A program made the position numbers and the translations under genes. 64,000 nt of DNA from Psychrobacter faecalis (lineage in GTDB: Bacteria; Pseudomonadota; Gammaproteobacteria; Pseudomonadales; Moraxellaceae), in NCBI RefSeq assembly GCF_016107575.1, contig NZ_JABAST010000001.1, positions 175,349 to 239,348 of the forward strand. The letters run 5' to 3'. Positions within the stretch are counted from its first letter, which is position 1, and every line of letters starts with the position of its first letter. Below, piece by piece: positions 27,925 through 37,512 of this stretch. Below the pieces are notes generated by a model, which did not search any database, was not told the origin of the DNA, and saw only the letters and a program-made list of their open reading frames with translations.

Positions 27925-28731
27925 CTAAACCGTGATAAATCCTGTCATATACTGCACAGCATTACCAGAAATTAGCACCCTATCGCCTGCAACGACGCAG
28001 TTTAAAATACCGCCTCGTTTTGATGCTTGATAAGCTATTAATTCATCTTTACCCAAACGCTCTGCCCACAGTGGTGCAAGCCCCGTATGAACCGAACCCG
28101 TCACTGGGTCTTCATCGCCACCATTGGCAGGCCAAAAATAACGTGAAATAAAATCGTAATCCTTATAGTCAGCGGAGGTGGCCTGACAGGTGACCACCAC
28201 ATTTAACGGCGCGAGTTGTTTTAATTGCTCGTTATCACGCGTTACGTTTAAGACATCGGCTTCAGCATTATAAATCACAAAATAGGCTTGAGTGTTTTTA
28301 TAAACTTCGACTGGTGCAACAGACAATCCTGCCAACAAGCTATCGGGAATATCTTTAACCTTTTCCGGCTTAGTATTAGGAAAGTCCATTTGTATTTTGC
28401 CATCGTCTGTTTGCACGATGGTCAATATACCAACGGCTTTGGCGTAAAATTTAATGGTTTCTACATCAGGATTTTTGTTAAATAACACAAAGGCTGACGC
28501 CAAGGTTGCATGCCCGCAAAATGCAATCTCAGTCAAAGGAGAAAACCAGCGAATATGATAAATGCCGTCATCATCACGTACAATAAAAGCTGTCTCCGAC
28601 AAATTATTTTCAAAAGCAATAGACTGCATTAACTTATCGGCAAGGCAATTATCTGTGATAATAACGGCTGCTGAATTGCCTTTAAAAACGGTATCCGTAA
28701 AAGCGTCGACGACATTGATTTCTAGTTGCAT
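27925..28731 (-). CDS. PhzF family isomerase/epimerase-like protein
   Basis: The 268-residue protein has a two-domain diaminopimelate-epimerase-like fold of the PhzF/YddE family. The catalytic-type Glu is in the [11 protein letters not shown] motif (near residue 45), and FCGHATLAS and the repeat-domain [20 protein letters not shown] are clear. It is not next to any phenazine genes, so it belongs to the broad group of uncharacterised PhzF homologues. It lies three bases before ynfA, so the two likely share a transcript. Substrate unknown. Confidence 0.88.
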   Translation of the reverse strand: MQLEINVVDAFTDTVFKGNSAAVIITDNCLADKLMQSIAFENNLSETAFIVRDDDGIYHIRWFSPLTEIAFCGHATLASAFVLFNKNPDVETIKFYAKAVGILTIVQTDDGKIQMDFPNTKPEKVKDIPDSLLAGLSVAPVEVYKNTQAYFVIYNAEADVLNVTRDNEQLKQLAPLNVVVTCQATSADYKDYDFISRYFWPANGGDEDPVTGSVHTGLAPLWAERLGKDELIAYQASKRGGILNCVVAGDRVLISGNAVQYMTGFITV

Positions 28732-28785
28732 ATTATGCTCTTCTTTTTTATTAACATTAATTTTGGCTATTTTTTATCCCGCTGT

Positions 28786-29247
28786 TTATACCCAACGTCT
28801 GACTTTTGCCTTGTAAGTCTGATAAGCTTTGCCAAATTTCTGAGCCAAAATCCGCTCTTCTGGTTGGATTTGAAAACGGGTCATATGAAGTATAAATAGA
28901 GGCAACAACACGAAGGCAAGAAAGTGCGACAGATACAATGCCCAGCTAAATAATATAAGCACCAAGCCTACATACATCGGATTTCGGCTATATTGATACA
29001 CACCACTAGTCACTAATCTTGAAACTTTTTCAAGCGCTTGCGGATTGGGTGTGGTCTGCGCTTTTTTAAATTGAGTAACACCTAAAATGGCGCTACCCAG
29101 TCCTATAGCGCCCAAACCTACTGCCAATGCCGCAGAGCCTTTCAAAGAAAATTTCAAAGCAGGTGCGACTTTAGAGACACCAGCCATGGCCGCTGCGGTG
29201 ACGATAACTTGCGCGACTGGCGGTACTTTTAGCTCTAGAGAATTCAT
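28786..29247 (-). CDS. Isoprenylcysteine carboxyl methyltransferase-like membrane protein
   Basis: The 153-residue membrane protein has four hydrophobic segments and the signature VYQYSRNPMYVGLVLILFSW plus E(R)ILAQKFGKAYQTYKAKV at the C-terminus. This RNPMY...E pattern binds S-adenosylmethionine in ICMT/PEMT-type methyltransferases. Bacterial members have unknown substrates, probably lipids or small molecules. It is divergent from htpX, with 55 bases to the downstream PhzF-like gene. Confidence 0.85.
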   Translation of the reverse strand: MNSLELKVPPVAQVIVTAAAMAGVSKVAPALKFSLKGSAALAVGLGAIGLGSAILGVTQFKKAQTTPNPQALEKVSRLVTSGVYQYSRNPMYVGLVLILFSWALYLSHFLAFVLLPLFILHMTRFQIQPEERILAQKFGKAYQTYKAKVRRWV

Positions 29248-29554
29248 CTTGACTCCTTATAAATGCAATTTTATAAATAAGACCTTATATAGAATTAAAT
29301 AATGAATGAGCGCTTAATTACTTATTATAGTATTCAGTGTTTATTCAGCTTTTCGCCTTTTATTCTTCATTAGTTAAACACTTTACGCCGTTGTTGTCCC
29401 TACTCTACAAGTTTTAAGTGATGATTGATATTAGAATGAGCGGCTTTATTATCCATATAAAGTTATAATTGCCATTTGTTTCATTTTTACCCTTTACTCT
29501 AGTGAAGGTGTTGTTTCTAAGATGTAGTTGAACTTAAATGAGGAAGTTAGCGTC
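29248..29554. other. Divergent promoter region (ICMT-like / htpX)
   Basis: This 307-base AT-rich gap lies between divergent starts. No gene was seen. GAGGAAG, about nine bases before the htpX ATG, is a good ribosome-binding site. Confidence 0.4.
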
Positions 29555-30469
29555 ATGATGCGTATCGGATTGTTCTTATTAACCAACTTAGCGGTGATTG
29601 TGGTTTTTAGCATCGTGTTTGGTATTTTATCCAGATTTTTTGGGATTGGCGGCGTCCATGGCGCAGGCGGGCTAAATTATACTAGCCTTGCCATTATGTG
29701 CGGTATATATGGCATGGTTGGTTCGATGGTCTCGCTGTTTATCTCAAAATGGATGGCAAAAAAATCAACGGGCACAGTAGTCATTGAAACGCCAAGAAAT
29801 GCTACGGAAAAATGGCTGGTTGATACTGTCGCCAAACACGCACAGGTGGTAAATATTGGTATGCCGGAAGTAGGAATTTTTAATAATTCTCAGCCAAACG
29901 CCTTTGCAACCGGTTGGAACAAAAACCAAGCATTGGTCGCGGTCTCCTCAGGGCTACTACAAAGCATGACACCCGATGAAATAGAAGCGGTGCTCGCGCA
30001 TGAGATTGGTCATGTGGCCAATGGCGATATGGTGACCCTTGCGCTCATTCAAGGGGTGGTAAACGCCTTTGTCATGTTCTTTGCGCGTATTATTGGTAGC
30101 TTCGTCGACCGTACTGTCTTTAAAAATGAAGGGGACGGCCCGGGTATCGGTTATTTCATCACCAGTATCGTGATGGATATTTTGCTGGGTTTTTTGGCGT
30201 CTGCCATCGTCATGTGGTTCTCGCGCCTACGTGAATTCCGTGCTGATGAGATGGGGGCAAAGCTTGCCAGCCGTGAAAAAATGATTAGCGCACTGGATGC
30301 CTTGCGTCCTTCTGAGCAGCGTCCAGACCAGATGCCTGAGAGCATGAAAGCGTTTGCAATCTCGTCTGGGCAGTCTACGGGCTTTAGTATCGCTAACCTT
30401 TTCCGCTCACATCCAACGCTTGATGAACGTATCGCGGCGTTGAGAAAGTATAATCCTAGCAAGGCTTAA
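29555..30469 (+). CDS. htpX: Membrane-bound zinc protease HtpX
   Basis: HtpX is an M48 inner-membrane protease that degrades misfolded membrane proteins. The ATG at 29555 gives 304 residues and follows GAGGAAG; a TTG at 29528 would add nine residues. Two N-terminal helices are followed by [14 protein letters not shown] with the HExxH zinc site, two further helices, and the third-ligand Glu in [16 protein letters not shown]. The C-terminal [15 protein letters not shown] motif is characteristic. Length matches E. coli HtpX (293). It is often under heat/envelope stress control; no sigma-32 promoter was clearly seen. Confidence 0.97.
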   Translation: MMRIGLFLLTNLAVIVVFSIVFGILSRFFGIGGVHGAGGLNYTSLAIMCGIYGMVGSMVSLFISKWMAKKSTGTVVIETPRNATEKWLVDTVAKHAQVVNIGMPEVGIFNNSQPNAFATGWNKNQALVAVSSGLLQSMTPDEIEAVLAHEIGHVANGDMVTLALIQGVVNAFVMFFARIIGSFVDRTVFKNEGDGPGIGYFITSIVMDILLGFLASAIVMWFSRLREFRADEMGAKLASREKMISALDALRPSEQRPDQMPESMKAFAISSGQSTGFSIANLFRSHPTLDERIAALRKYNPSKA

Positions 30470-30491
30470 GCCACAGCCCTAACATACATGA

Positions 30492-30532
30492 CAGATGATA
30501 GCGGATGGCTAGAACAGCGCCGCTATTATCTG
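30492..30532. terminator. Hairpin between htpX and BCCT gene
   Basis: CAGATGATAGCGG and CCGCTATTATCTG pair at 12 of 13 positions across a 15-base loop, between two convergent genes. The lack of a T run makes it an atypical terminator. Confidence 0.5.
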
Positions 30533-30555
30533 CATCGTTTGACCGTTATAAACAA

Positions 30556-32796
30556 TCAACCTTTACCTGTAATTCCTACTGCCGCGGTGGCTGTGTTCAC
30601 ATCTGTCGCTGGCGGACTGGTAATAAAAGTCAGATACGCTTCATATTGTTCAAGCACATCATCAATCACTTGCTGCTTGGTCAAGCCCATCAAATCATAA
30701 CCGCCGGAGCCGGTTTGCGTCGTTACTTCTAAACGATAATAAACATCGCTAACTGGTGACATCTTGCCACTAAAGGTCGGTGACGGCGTCTCGACCATAG
30801 ACACTTGATAGTAAAAGTCGTTTTGCGCGTCAGTAGATACCTTTAATAATGGCCCACCAACATCAATATCGCCCGCTATATGAGGAATATTATCACGATC
30901 AATCTTATAACCTTGGCGCTCAAACTCATTGGCGACATCGTTTAGCGCCGGACGAACGACACGCTCAAGAAATTGCTCTGTTTCTCGTTTGCTCGGATAA
31001 GCCAGCATTTGTCCCAAGCGCTGCTTCCAAGAACGCTCCGGTATATGCCCGCCACTTGGCGTAACAGAAGGACGACGCAGCACCGTACCTTCGCGCTCAG
31101 CCCGTTCTATTTTTAACGCTTTAGAAAAAGAGAACATCACCAGATAAACAATAATCGTCACAGGAAGAGCAAAGATAAGCGTGGCATATTCCATGGTAAT
31201 GACGCCGCCTGCAATCAACATAGAGATGGTCAATACTGCCGTCAACACCGCCCAAAAAATACGTAGCCACTTTGGGCCATCTTCGCTTGGATCAGGGATA
31301 GAGGTTGAAAAGTTCGACATCACCATCGCCCCTGAGTTAGCACTGGTGATATAAAACAGCAATCCTGAAAGCGTCGCTAACGCTATCAAAATAGTCGCCC
31401 CCGGAAACAACTCAAGTAGCGCGTACCATCCGCGCTCTGGGCTTTGAACCGCAAGCTCGGCAAAGGCGGTATTTCCTTGTAATACCTCATAAAGGGCGGA
31501 ATTACCAAAGAAAGAAACGATGATAAAGTCACATAATACCGGCACTGTAATCGCGGCAATGACAAACTCACGTAATGTGCGTCCACGCGAAATACGCGCT
31601 AAAAACACCCCAACAAACGGCCCCCATGCGAGCCAAAACGCCCAAAAGAATAGCGTCCAACTGCCCATCCAATCGCTACTACCGGGAACATAGGCAAAGG
31701 TTTTAAACATCCGAGCAGGTAGCGTGACAAAGAACTGACCCAAATTTTCAACTAAGGCATTTAACAAAAACGCCGTCTCGCCAGCGATTAGGATAAACGC
31801 CATCATTGCCACCGCGCTCCATAGATTGAGCTCGGAGATCCAGCGGATACCGCGATCAACCCCCGAAGTGGTGACCAAAATGGTCAAAACAACCGCACCA
31901 ACCACGAGGGCAATCTGTAACGTTAAGCCTTCTTCAAAACCAAATAACTTTGAGAAACCAACGTTTAAGAGTACCACGCCGATACCCATGGTCGTCGCCA
32001 CGCCGAACACTGTGCCGACCAAGGCAAGAATACTAATACCATGGCCGATAGGACCTTTTACCCGCTTACCGAGCAGCGGATAAAGCGCCGCCCGAATGGA
32101 TAAAGGCATGCCCCAACGGTAGGCAAAATAACCCATTGCCATACCAAGCAGTGCATAAATAGACCAGCCGGCAATGCCGTAATGGAACATTGTCCAAACC
32201 ACAGCGTCTTGCATAGCAGCAGCACTTGCTCCTTCACCAGACGGCGGGGTCAAATACTGTACGACGGGGCCAGTGACTGAAAAAAACAGCATGTCAATGC
32301 CTACCCCAGCGGCAAATAACATCGCTGCCCACGTTCCCAGTTTATACTGTGGCCGCGAATCATCAGGCCCAAGGCGTATGCTACCTGCTTTAGACAGTGC
32401 TACCCACAGCACAAAACCGATGACCATCACCATGGTAATCACGTAATACCAGCCAAGATTGGTCGCAATCCAATCAACGACTGTTTTCATCGTTGTACTG
32501 GCATTGATAGGCATCAAAATTGCCCATATCGAAAACGCCACAATCACAACTGATGAGACAATCAGTACGCTCCAATTAATATGAGCCACACTGTTTTCTG
32601 ACAGCTCCTGCGCTCCTTTTTTCAGATCGCTGCGGGAGATTGGCACATCTTCATCAAACGGTTTTGATTGGCGTTCTGTACCGCCAAACTGCCTGCGCTC
32701 AAACGGCGGGCGCGAGCTTTCGCTAGGCTCATTTACTAATGGGTTATTTGACTCGTCAGCCTCCCTTAAGCCATCGTCATTCGGTTTGTCGCTCAT
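30556..32796 (-). CDS. BCCT family transporter (BetT-like)
   Basis: The 746-residue betaine/choline/carnitine-type carrier has 12 membrane segments. The BCCT signature in helix 8 is present as FFWAFWLAWGPFVGVFLARI, with the preceding SDWMGSWTLF region. A 75-residue hydrophilic N-terminus (acidic, Arg-rich) and a cytosolic C-terminal domain of about 150 residues are present. Long tails like this occur in the BetT-type choline carriers and are linked to osmotic regulation. Substrate choice between choline, betaine and others cannot be settled by sight; no betA/betB genes are adjacent. It is convergent with htpX. Confidence 0.88.
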   Translation of the reverse strand: MSDKPNDDGLREADESNNPLVNEPSESSRPPFERRQFGGTERQSKPFDEDVPISRSDLKKGAQELSENSVAHINWSVLIVSSVVIVAFSIWAILMPINASTTMKTVVDWIATNLGWYYVITMVMVIGFVLWVALSKAGSIRLGPDDSRPQYKLGTWAAMLFAAGVGIDMLFFSVTGPVVQYLTPPSGEGASAAAMQDAVVWTMFHYGIAGWSIYALLGMAMGYFAYRWGMPLSIRAALYPLLGKRVKGPIGHGISILALVGTVFGVATTMGIGVVLLNVGFSKLFGFEEGLTLQIALVVGAVVLTILVTTSGVDRGIRWISELNLWSAVAMMAFILIAGETAFLLNALVENLGQFFVTLPARMFKTFAYVPGSSDWMGSWTLFFWAFWLAWGPFVGVFLARISRGRTLREFVIAAITVPVLCDFIIVSFFGNSALYEVLQGNTAFAELAVQSPERGWYALLELFPGATILIALATLSGLLFYITSANSGAMVMSNFSTSIPDPSEDGPKWLRIFWAVLTAVLTISMLIAGGVITMEYATLIFALPVTIIVYLVMFSFSKALKIERAEREGTVLRRPSVTPSGGHIPERSWKQRLGQMLAYPSKRETEQFLERVVRPALNDVANEFERQGYKIDRDNIPHIAGDIDVGGPLLKVSTDAQNDFYYQVSMVETPSPTFSGKMSPVSDVYYRLEVTTQTGSGGYDLMGLTKQQVIDDVLEQYEAYLTFITSPPATDVNTATAAVGITGKG

Positions 32797-32952
32797 TTAT
32801 ATTCCTTATTTTTATATGACTGTCCGTATTAGGTTCACTATATTCTACCCCTAGTTTAATGTCATTATGCTGAATGTGTTTATCCAATGATGATATAGGC
32901 TTAGCGTCAGTAGTAAAGCATCGTGAGAGAAAATCATACGTATGAAACTATT

Positions 32953-33000
32953 TAAAGCTAAAGTAATGAAAAAGGTTAAAGCCAAAGTAATGAAAAAGGG
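32953..33000. repeat. 24-bp tandem repeat upstream of the BCCT gene
   Basis: Two adjacent copies (32953-32976 and 32977-33000) of a TAAAGCTAAAGTAATGAAAA-type unit differ at two positions. On the plus strand they form part of a 34-codon Lys-rich open frame (32942-33046) containing KAKVMKK twice. The frame may be fortuitous. Confidence 0.6.
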
Positions 33001-33030
33001 CACTTGCATTCACTATAAAGTTTCTTGCAT

Positions 33031-33078
33031 AAAAAAGCCCACCTAACGCTCTTATCGAGAAATTAGACGGGCTTTTTT
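33031..33078 (-). terminator. Terminator after the carboxynorspermidine dehydrogenase gene
   Basis: A stem of about 16 bases (AAAAAAGCCCACCTAA with TTAGACGGGCTTTTTT, 16-base loop) ends in six T on the minus strand, 16 bases past the stop codon. Confidence 0.9.
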
Positions 33079-33093
33079 ATGGCTTAATATATA

Positions 33094-34365
33094 TTACATA
33101 TCAAACTCAAGCGCTCTATCACCGTTGGCGTCTTGGATACGCGTTGGCAAACCAATCTCATTTAGCAAGTTGATAAATGGCTTTGCATCAAGTTCTTCAA
33201 CGTTGACCATTTTGCCCGCATCCCACTCGCCCGTCGCGACCAACATTGCAGCAGCAACGGGTGGCACGCCTGCAGTATAAGAGATGCCTTGGCTACCGAC
33301 TTCGTTATAAGCGTCTTTATGATCGGAGATATTGTAGATAAATACCTCGCTATCAACGCCGTTAATTTTGCCTTTAACCTTGTCGCCGATGCAGGTTTTG
33401 CCCGTATAATTTGGCGCAAGCGAACTTGGATCCGGCAGTACGGCTTTCACCACCTTAAGCGGAATCACTTCTTGCCCTTCAGCAGTCATCACCGGCTGCT
33501 CAGACAATAGACCTAGGTTTTGGAGCACAGTAAACACATTAATATAATGCTCACCAAAGCCCATCCAAAAGCGGATATTTGGCACATCTAGGTTAGCCGA
33601 TAAAGAATGAATCTCGTCATGACCACTTAGGTAACTGTTTTGCTCGCCAACGACTGGCAAATCATCGGTACGTTTGACTTCAAACATCTTATTCGACTGC
33701 CACTTACTGTCTTGCCAAGAATAAACCGTACCAGTGAACTCACGGAAATTAATCTCAGGGTCAAAGTTGGTGGCAAAATACTTACCGTGGCTGCCAGCGT
33801 TGATATCGATAATATCGATATCCGTCACCGAGCCTGCATCCATCATGTCATAGCCAAGTCGCGCATAGGCATTGACCACACCAGGATCAAATCCAGCACC
33901 CAAAATCGCCGTGATGTTCTTGTCGGCACAGCGCTGTTTACGCTGCCATTCATAGTTGTCATACCATGGCGGCGTCTCGCAAATCTTGCGCGGATCTTCA
34001 TGAATGGCGGTATCAATATAAGCCGAGCCTGTTTCAATACAAGCCTCTAAAACGGTCATATTGACAAATGCCGAACCGACATTGATAACGATTTGAATAC
34101 CCGTCTCTTCAATCAGCTGTATCAGCGCTTGCGTATCCATCGCATCGACTTGATGGGTATGTAATACCGCAGGCAGCTTAAAGCTATTCTTCTCTTTGAC
34201 ACTTTGGGCGATGGCATCACATTTATCTTGCGTGCGTGAGGCAATATGAATCTCGCCAAGGACGTCATTATGCATCGCACATTTATGCGCGACCACTTGC
34301 GCCACACCGCCTGCACCGATGATGAGCACGTCTTTTTTGCTAGGGTTAGTTTGATTTGTGTTCAA
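33094..34365 (-). CDS. Carboxynorspermidine dehydrogenase (saccharopine dehydrogenase family)
   Basis: The 423-residue enzyme has an N-terminal Rossmann motif VLIIGAGGVAQVVAHKC and the family segments INVGSAFVNMTVLEACIETG and ITAILGAGFDPGVVNAYARL. It fits the carboxynorspermidine/carboxyspermidine synthase branch, which reductively couples aspartate semialdehyde to a diamine. The assignment rests on nspC, 257 bases upstream on the same strand. The start codon is TTG at 34365, backed by a strong AAAGGAGGA eight bases before it; no ATG fits. A hairpin-bearing leader precedes it. Lysine saccharopine metabolism is an alternative, but the neighbour makes it unlikely. Confidence 0.9.
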   Translation of the reverse strand: MNTNQTNPSKKDVLIIGAGGVAQVVAHKCAMHNDVLGEIHIASRTQDKCDAIAQSVKEKNSFKLPAVLHTHQVDAMDTQALIQLIEETGIQIVINVGSAFVNMTVLEACIETGSAYIDTAIHEDPRKICETPPWYDNYEWQRKQRCADKNITAILGAGFDPGVVNAYARLGYDMMDAGSVTDIDIIDINAGSHGKYFATNFDPEINFREFTGTVYSWQDSKWQSNKMFEVKRTDDLPVVGEQNSYLSGHDEIHSLSANLDVPNIRFWMGFGEHYINVFTVLQNLGLLSEQPVMTAEGQEVIPLKVVKAVLPDPSSLAPNYTGKTCIGDKVKGKINGVDSEVFIYNISDHKDAYNEVGSQGISYTAGVPPVAAAMLVATGEWDAGKMVNVEELDAKPFINLLNEIGLPTRIQDANGDRALEFDM

Positions 34366-34530
34366 TGAACAATCCTCCTTTGTGTCCCTGTCGATACCAT
34401 CGATGGTGGCGAGTCAAAACAGAAACGAGTGAATGATATGCGTGAATTAAAAAGGAAGACCGAGGAAAACCCACGCACCCGTCGGGCAAAGCAGTATTTG
34501 GCTACTTGCTTTTACCCGCGGCGATTATAA
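34366..34530 (-). promoter_or_regulatory. Structured 5' leader of the carboxynorspermidine dehydrogenase gene
   Basis: On the minus strand a TATAAT hexamer (34524-34529) with a weak TTGCCG -35 (34549-34554, spacer 19) is followed at once by a strong hairpin at 34483-34518. The hairpin has stem halves of about 14-16 bases (CGGGTAAAAGCAAGTA against TACTGCTTTGCCCG, one bulge) and loop GCCAAA. A GC-richer segment with CCGA/TCGG follows, then about 80 bases to the AAAGGAGGA ribosome-binding site. It may control expression by polyamine or RNA structure. Confidence 0.4.
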
Positions 34531-34622
34531 CAATTTTTACCCACCTTTCGGCAATAATTAATCGATAAGATGACATGCAATTTTATTATTCAAATCTTAC
34601 CAGCTTATTATTAATAGCAAAA

Positions 34623-35837
34623 TTAAGACAAGCTGGCCTTATAATCTTGATAATCAAACTCACGCTGCACATCTATCGACCCATCTAAACGGCGGATAAC
34701 GATTGCAGGCATGCCCACACCATTGAACCAGTTTTTCTTGACCATGGTATAACCGGCAGCATTGCCAAACGCAATGGTATCGCCAATTTTCAAATTACTC
34801 GGTAAGGCGTACTCACCAAAGATATCGCCTGCCAAACAAGAACGACCGTAAATAATAGTATTGTCTGCCGCGCCCTCTTTTTGATCTTTATTTACCGGCA
34901 TCATATCTATTGATTCTTCATTAATGGACACAATGGGAGCAGACTCGCGATAAATCAGTAAATCAAGCATATGTGCTTCGATAGAGGCATCGACGACGGC
35001 GAGATTTTTTTCATTGTGCATGGTATCTAAGACGGTCGTGACTAATGAGCCAGCACCATGAATACTTGCTTCGCCCGGCTCAAGATAGACTTGTACGCCG
35101 TATCTCTCGCTAAAGCCTTTTAATCTATCAGCCAGTTTTTCGAGTGGATAATCAGGCGCGATAAAGTGAATACCACCGCCCAAGCTCACCCATTCAAGCT
35201 GCGCCAGCACCTCACCAAACCTGTTTTCGATATCGGCTAAGCTTGCGCTAAATGCCTCAAAGCTATCATTTTCACAGTTGTTATGAATCATGACGCCTGT
35301 GATATCAGCAAGTACGGCGGTAATCTTATCTTTATCATGCTCACCTAAGCGGCTAAAGGGACGCGCAGGATCAGCAATAATAAAGGACGAATTACTGGTC
35401 TTTGGATTTAAGCGTAGCCCTACTGGTATATTTTGTGCTTTGGCTTGGTCTTTAAAAGCATTCAGCTGCGAGATGGAATTAAAGATTATTTTATCGGCAT
35501 AGCTCAATACTTCGTCGATTTCATCGGCGCTATAAGCAACGCTATAAGCATGGGTTTCTTTTTTATTATCACCGCCTTTACCTTTACCAAAGGTCTCATA
35601 GCCCAACCGCACTTCATTCAATGAAGACGAGGTTGTACCATGCAAATAAGGCTGCATGACATCAAACACGCCCCAAGTGGCAAAACATTTGAGCGCGAGC
35701 AAGGCTTTGGCGCCAGATAGCTCGCACAGACGCGCGATAATCTGCATATTGGCAACGATTGCCGCTTCATCAAGTAGATAATAGGGCGTTGCAGGCAAAG
35801 ATGAAGGGCTGGTTTGTAACGGTAAATTTGTATTCAT
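34623..35837 (-). CDS. nspC: Carboxynorspermidine decarboxylase
   Basis: NspC is a PLP-dependent fold-III decarboxylase that removes CO2 from carboxynorspermidine or carboxyspermidine, the last step of the alternative spermidine route. The 404-residue protein has the PLP lysine at Lys50 in LLALKCFATWGVF, the sugar-phosphate-binding type loop LEPGEASIHGAG, and the second-subunit catalytic Cys in YGRSCLAGDIFGEY. These match the diaminopimelate-decarboxylase-like NspC group. With the downstream dehydrogenase it replaces the S-adenosylmethionine decarboxylase route. Its own promoter is likely in the short gap to the DUF924 gene. Confidence 0.95.
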   Translation of the reverse strand: MNTNLPLQTSPSSLPATPYYLLDEAAIVANMQIIARLCELSGAKALLALKCFATWGVFDVMQPYLHGTTSSSLNEVRLGYETFGKGKGGDNKKETHAYSVAYSADEIDEVLSYADKIIFNSISQLNAFKDQAKAQNIPVGLRLNPKTSNSSFIIADPARPFSRLGEHDKDKITAVLADITGVMIHNNCENDSFEAFSASLADIENRFGEVLAQLEWVSLGGGIHFIAPDYPLEKLADRLKGFSERYGVQVYLEPGEASIHGAGSLVTTVLDTMHNEKNLAVVDASIEAHMLDLLIYRESAPIVSINEESIDMMPVNKDQKEGAADNTIIYGRSCLAGDIFGEYALPSNLKIGDTIAFGNAAGYTMVKKNWFNGVGMPAIVIRRLDGSIDVQREFDYQDYKASLS

Positions 35838-35927
35838 AAGAGGTTACCTAATAGCTGCGGTCGGTATCATGACAGACCTAAATAATTGCGCTATAGTAGA
35901 CTAAATTCATCATAATTAGAATATCTT

Positions 35928-36593
35928 ATGGCACTCTCGACCGATTATTCTACGGCTAAAAACCCAGCCAACCTATCCCAGCTAGACCCACAAAACATCA
36001 GCTTAGAACATCTTGCTGCGGATGCGCGTGCGGTATTGGATTTTTGGTTCGATAAAGACAATGAGCAGTATTGGTTTGCGCAAAATGATGCTTTTGATAA
36101 AAAGATAAAAGACAAGTTTTATGATATTTGGCAGGCAGCAAAACAGGGTGAATGCGTGTCGTGGCGTATCGCAGATGCAGCGACTGATAGCAATAGCTCA
36201 GTCACAGCGCTAGCAGGACGCTTGGCAGAAATTATCGTGTTAGATCAGTTTTCGCGTAATTTATGCCGTGAGCAAGCGTGCGCTTTTGCCCAAGATGGCA
36301 TGGCGCTAGCATTGGCACAAGAAGCCATTGGACAACCATATTTTGATACGCTGCCAGCGCAGTGGCGCAAATTTATTATCATGCCATTTATGCATTCTGA
36401 ATCGGCCATGATTCATGAGCGCTATCTGCCGCTGTTTAAGCAATTAAATGATGCAACAACCTTAGAGTTTGAAGAGCGTCATAAAGAGATTATCGATAAA
36501 TTTGGACGCTATCCACATCGTAACGACACGTTGGATCGTGAAACGACTGACGAAGAAGAAGCGTTTTTAAAGCAGCCCAACTCATCGTTCTAA
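35928..36593 (+). CDS. DUF924 family protein
   Basis: The 221-residue soluble, all-helical protein belongs to the DUF924 family, related to TPR-like folds. Conserved parts are AVLDFWFDKDNEQYWFAQNDAFD, IIVLDQFSRNLCRE and the closing FGRYPHRNDTLDRETTDEEEAFL. Biochemical function unknown. It is divergent from nspC with 90 bases between the starts. Its natural terminator, 45 bases downstream, has been split by an IS3-family insertion. Confidence 0.9.
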   Translation: MALSTDYSTAKNPANLSQLDPQNISLEHLAADARAVLDFWFDKDNEQYWFAQNDAFDKKIKDKFYDIWQAAKQGECVSWRIADAATDSNSSVTALAGRLAEIIVLDQFSRNLCREQACAFAQDGMALALAQEAIGQPYFDTLPAQWRKFIIMPFMHSESAMIHERYLPLFKQLNDATTLEFEERHKEIIDKFGRYPHRNDTLDRETTDEEEAFLKQPNSSF

Positions 36594-36653
36594 GTATTTT
36601 TGGGACTTTGAAGATTTCTGTTGTTAAAGGTTTAAATAAAAAAACCTCAAACG

Positions 36654-36678
36654 TGAACTGACCCCCGAAACTTGGACG
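36654..36678. repeat. Left inverted repeat of the IS3-family element
   Basis: Begins TGAACTGACCCCCGAAACTT and continues GGACG; it matches the right end with a few mismatches. Confidence 0.8.
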
Positions 36679-36685
36679 GTTTAGT

Positions 36686-37489
36686 TTATATCAAGGACTG
36701 AGTTCTGTATTGCACAGGACTCAGTCCTTTTAGTTTGAGTTGAATTCTTTCATGATTATAGTAGTGAATATACTCATGAATCTGTTTCTCTAAACCTTCA
36801 ATCGAATTAGGCTTTTCAATATAAATCGTCTCACACTTTAGGGTACCAAAGAACCCCTCCATGAGCGCATTATCCAAACAGTTGCCTTTTCTGCTCATAC
36901 TTTGCTGAATACCATGCTGTTTCAGCACCGCTCCAAACGGTCTCATTTGATAATGCCAGCCTTGATCAGAGTGCAGCATGAGTGTCTTATCACGACACGC
37001 TTTCGTCTTTGCCAAAGCACCATCTAGCATCTTGCTCACTAAGTCATAAGTCGGGCGCCTTGAGAGCGTATAGCTGACGATCTCATTGTTATAACAATCA
37101 AGTATGGGCGACAGATACAGCTTATCATCACCTACCTTAAACTCGGTAATGTCAGTGAGCCAGCGCTTATTTGGTTTATCTGCGTTAAACTGGCGCTTTA
37201 AATAATTCTTCGAAATCTTACCTTGTCGTCCTTTATAGGAGCGGTATTTCTGACGTCTTATCTTTGCGCTAAGCTTCATGCCATGCATAAGCTTAGCGAT
37301 GAGCTTATGGTTATGATGCACCCCTAACTGCTTTAGTGCAGCCGTGACTCTACGATAACCGTACCTGCCTTTGTGCTTGTGGTAAAGGGTGGTGATACGC
37401 TGTTTTAAATCTGCATATTTGTCTTTAACGTCAAACTGGCACCGATGATAGTAAAAGACACTCTTAGCCATGGTAGCGATGTCTAGCAA
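36686..37489 (-). CDS. IS3-family transposase OrfB (DDE catalytic domain)
   Basis: This 267-residue catalytic part has a helix-turn-helix-like N-terminal segment (HKGRYGYRRVTAALKQLG) and an rve integrase core. DDE residues are seen in RWLTDITEF, LMLHSDQGWHYQ and NALMEGFFGTLK, with the IS3-type spacing of 35 between the last D and E. The C-terminal YIHYYNHERIQLKLKGLSP is typical. The track-like start is a TTG; in the native element OrfB is made as an OrfAB fusion by -1 frameshifting. The AAAAAG run at 37534-37539 near the orfA end is the likely slip site. Confidence 0.9.
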   Translation of the reverse strand: MLDIATMAKSVFYYHRCQFDVKDKYADLKQRITTLYHKHKGRYGYRRVTAALKQLGVHHNHKLIAKLMHGMKLSAKIRRQKYRSYKGRQGKISKNYLKRQFNADKPNKRWLTDITEFKVGDDKLYLSPILDCYNNEIVSYTLSRRPTYDLVSKMLDGALAKTKACRDKTLMLHSDQGWHYQMRPFGAVLKQHGIQQSMSRKGNCLDNALMEGFFGTLKCETIYIEKPNSIEGLEKQIHEYIHYYNHERIQLKLKGLSPVQYRTQSLI

Positions 37490-37512
37490 ATCAGATAAAG
37501 GGTGCTCTTGTC

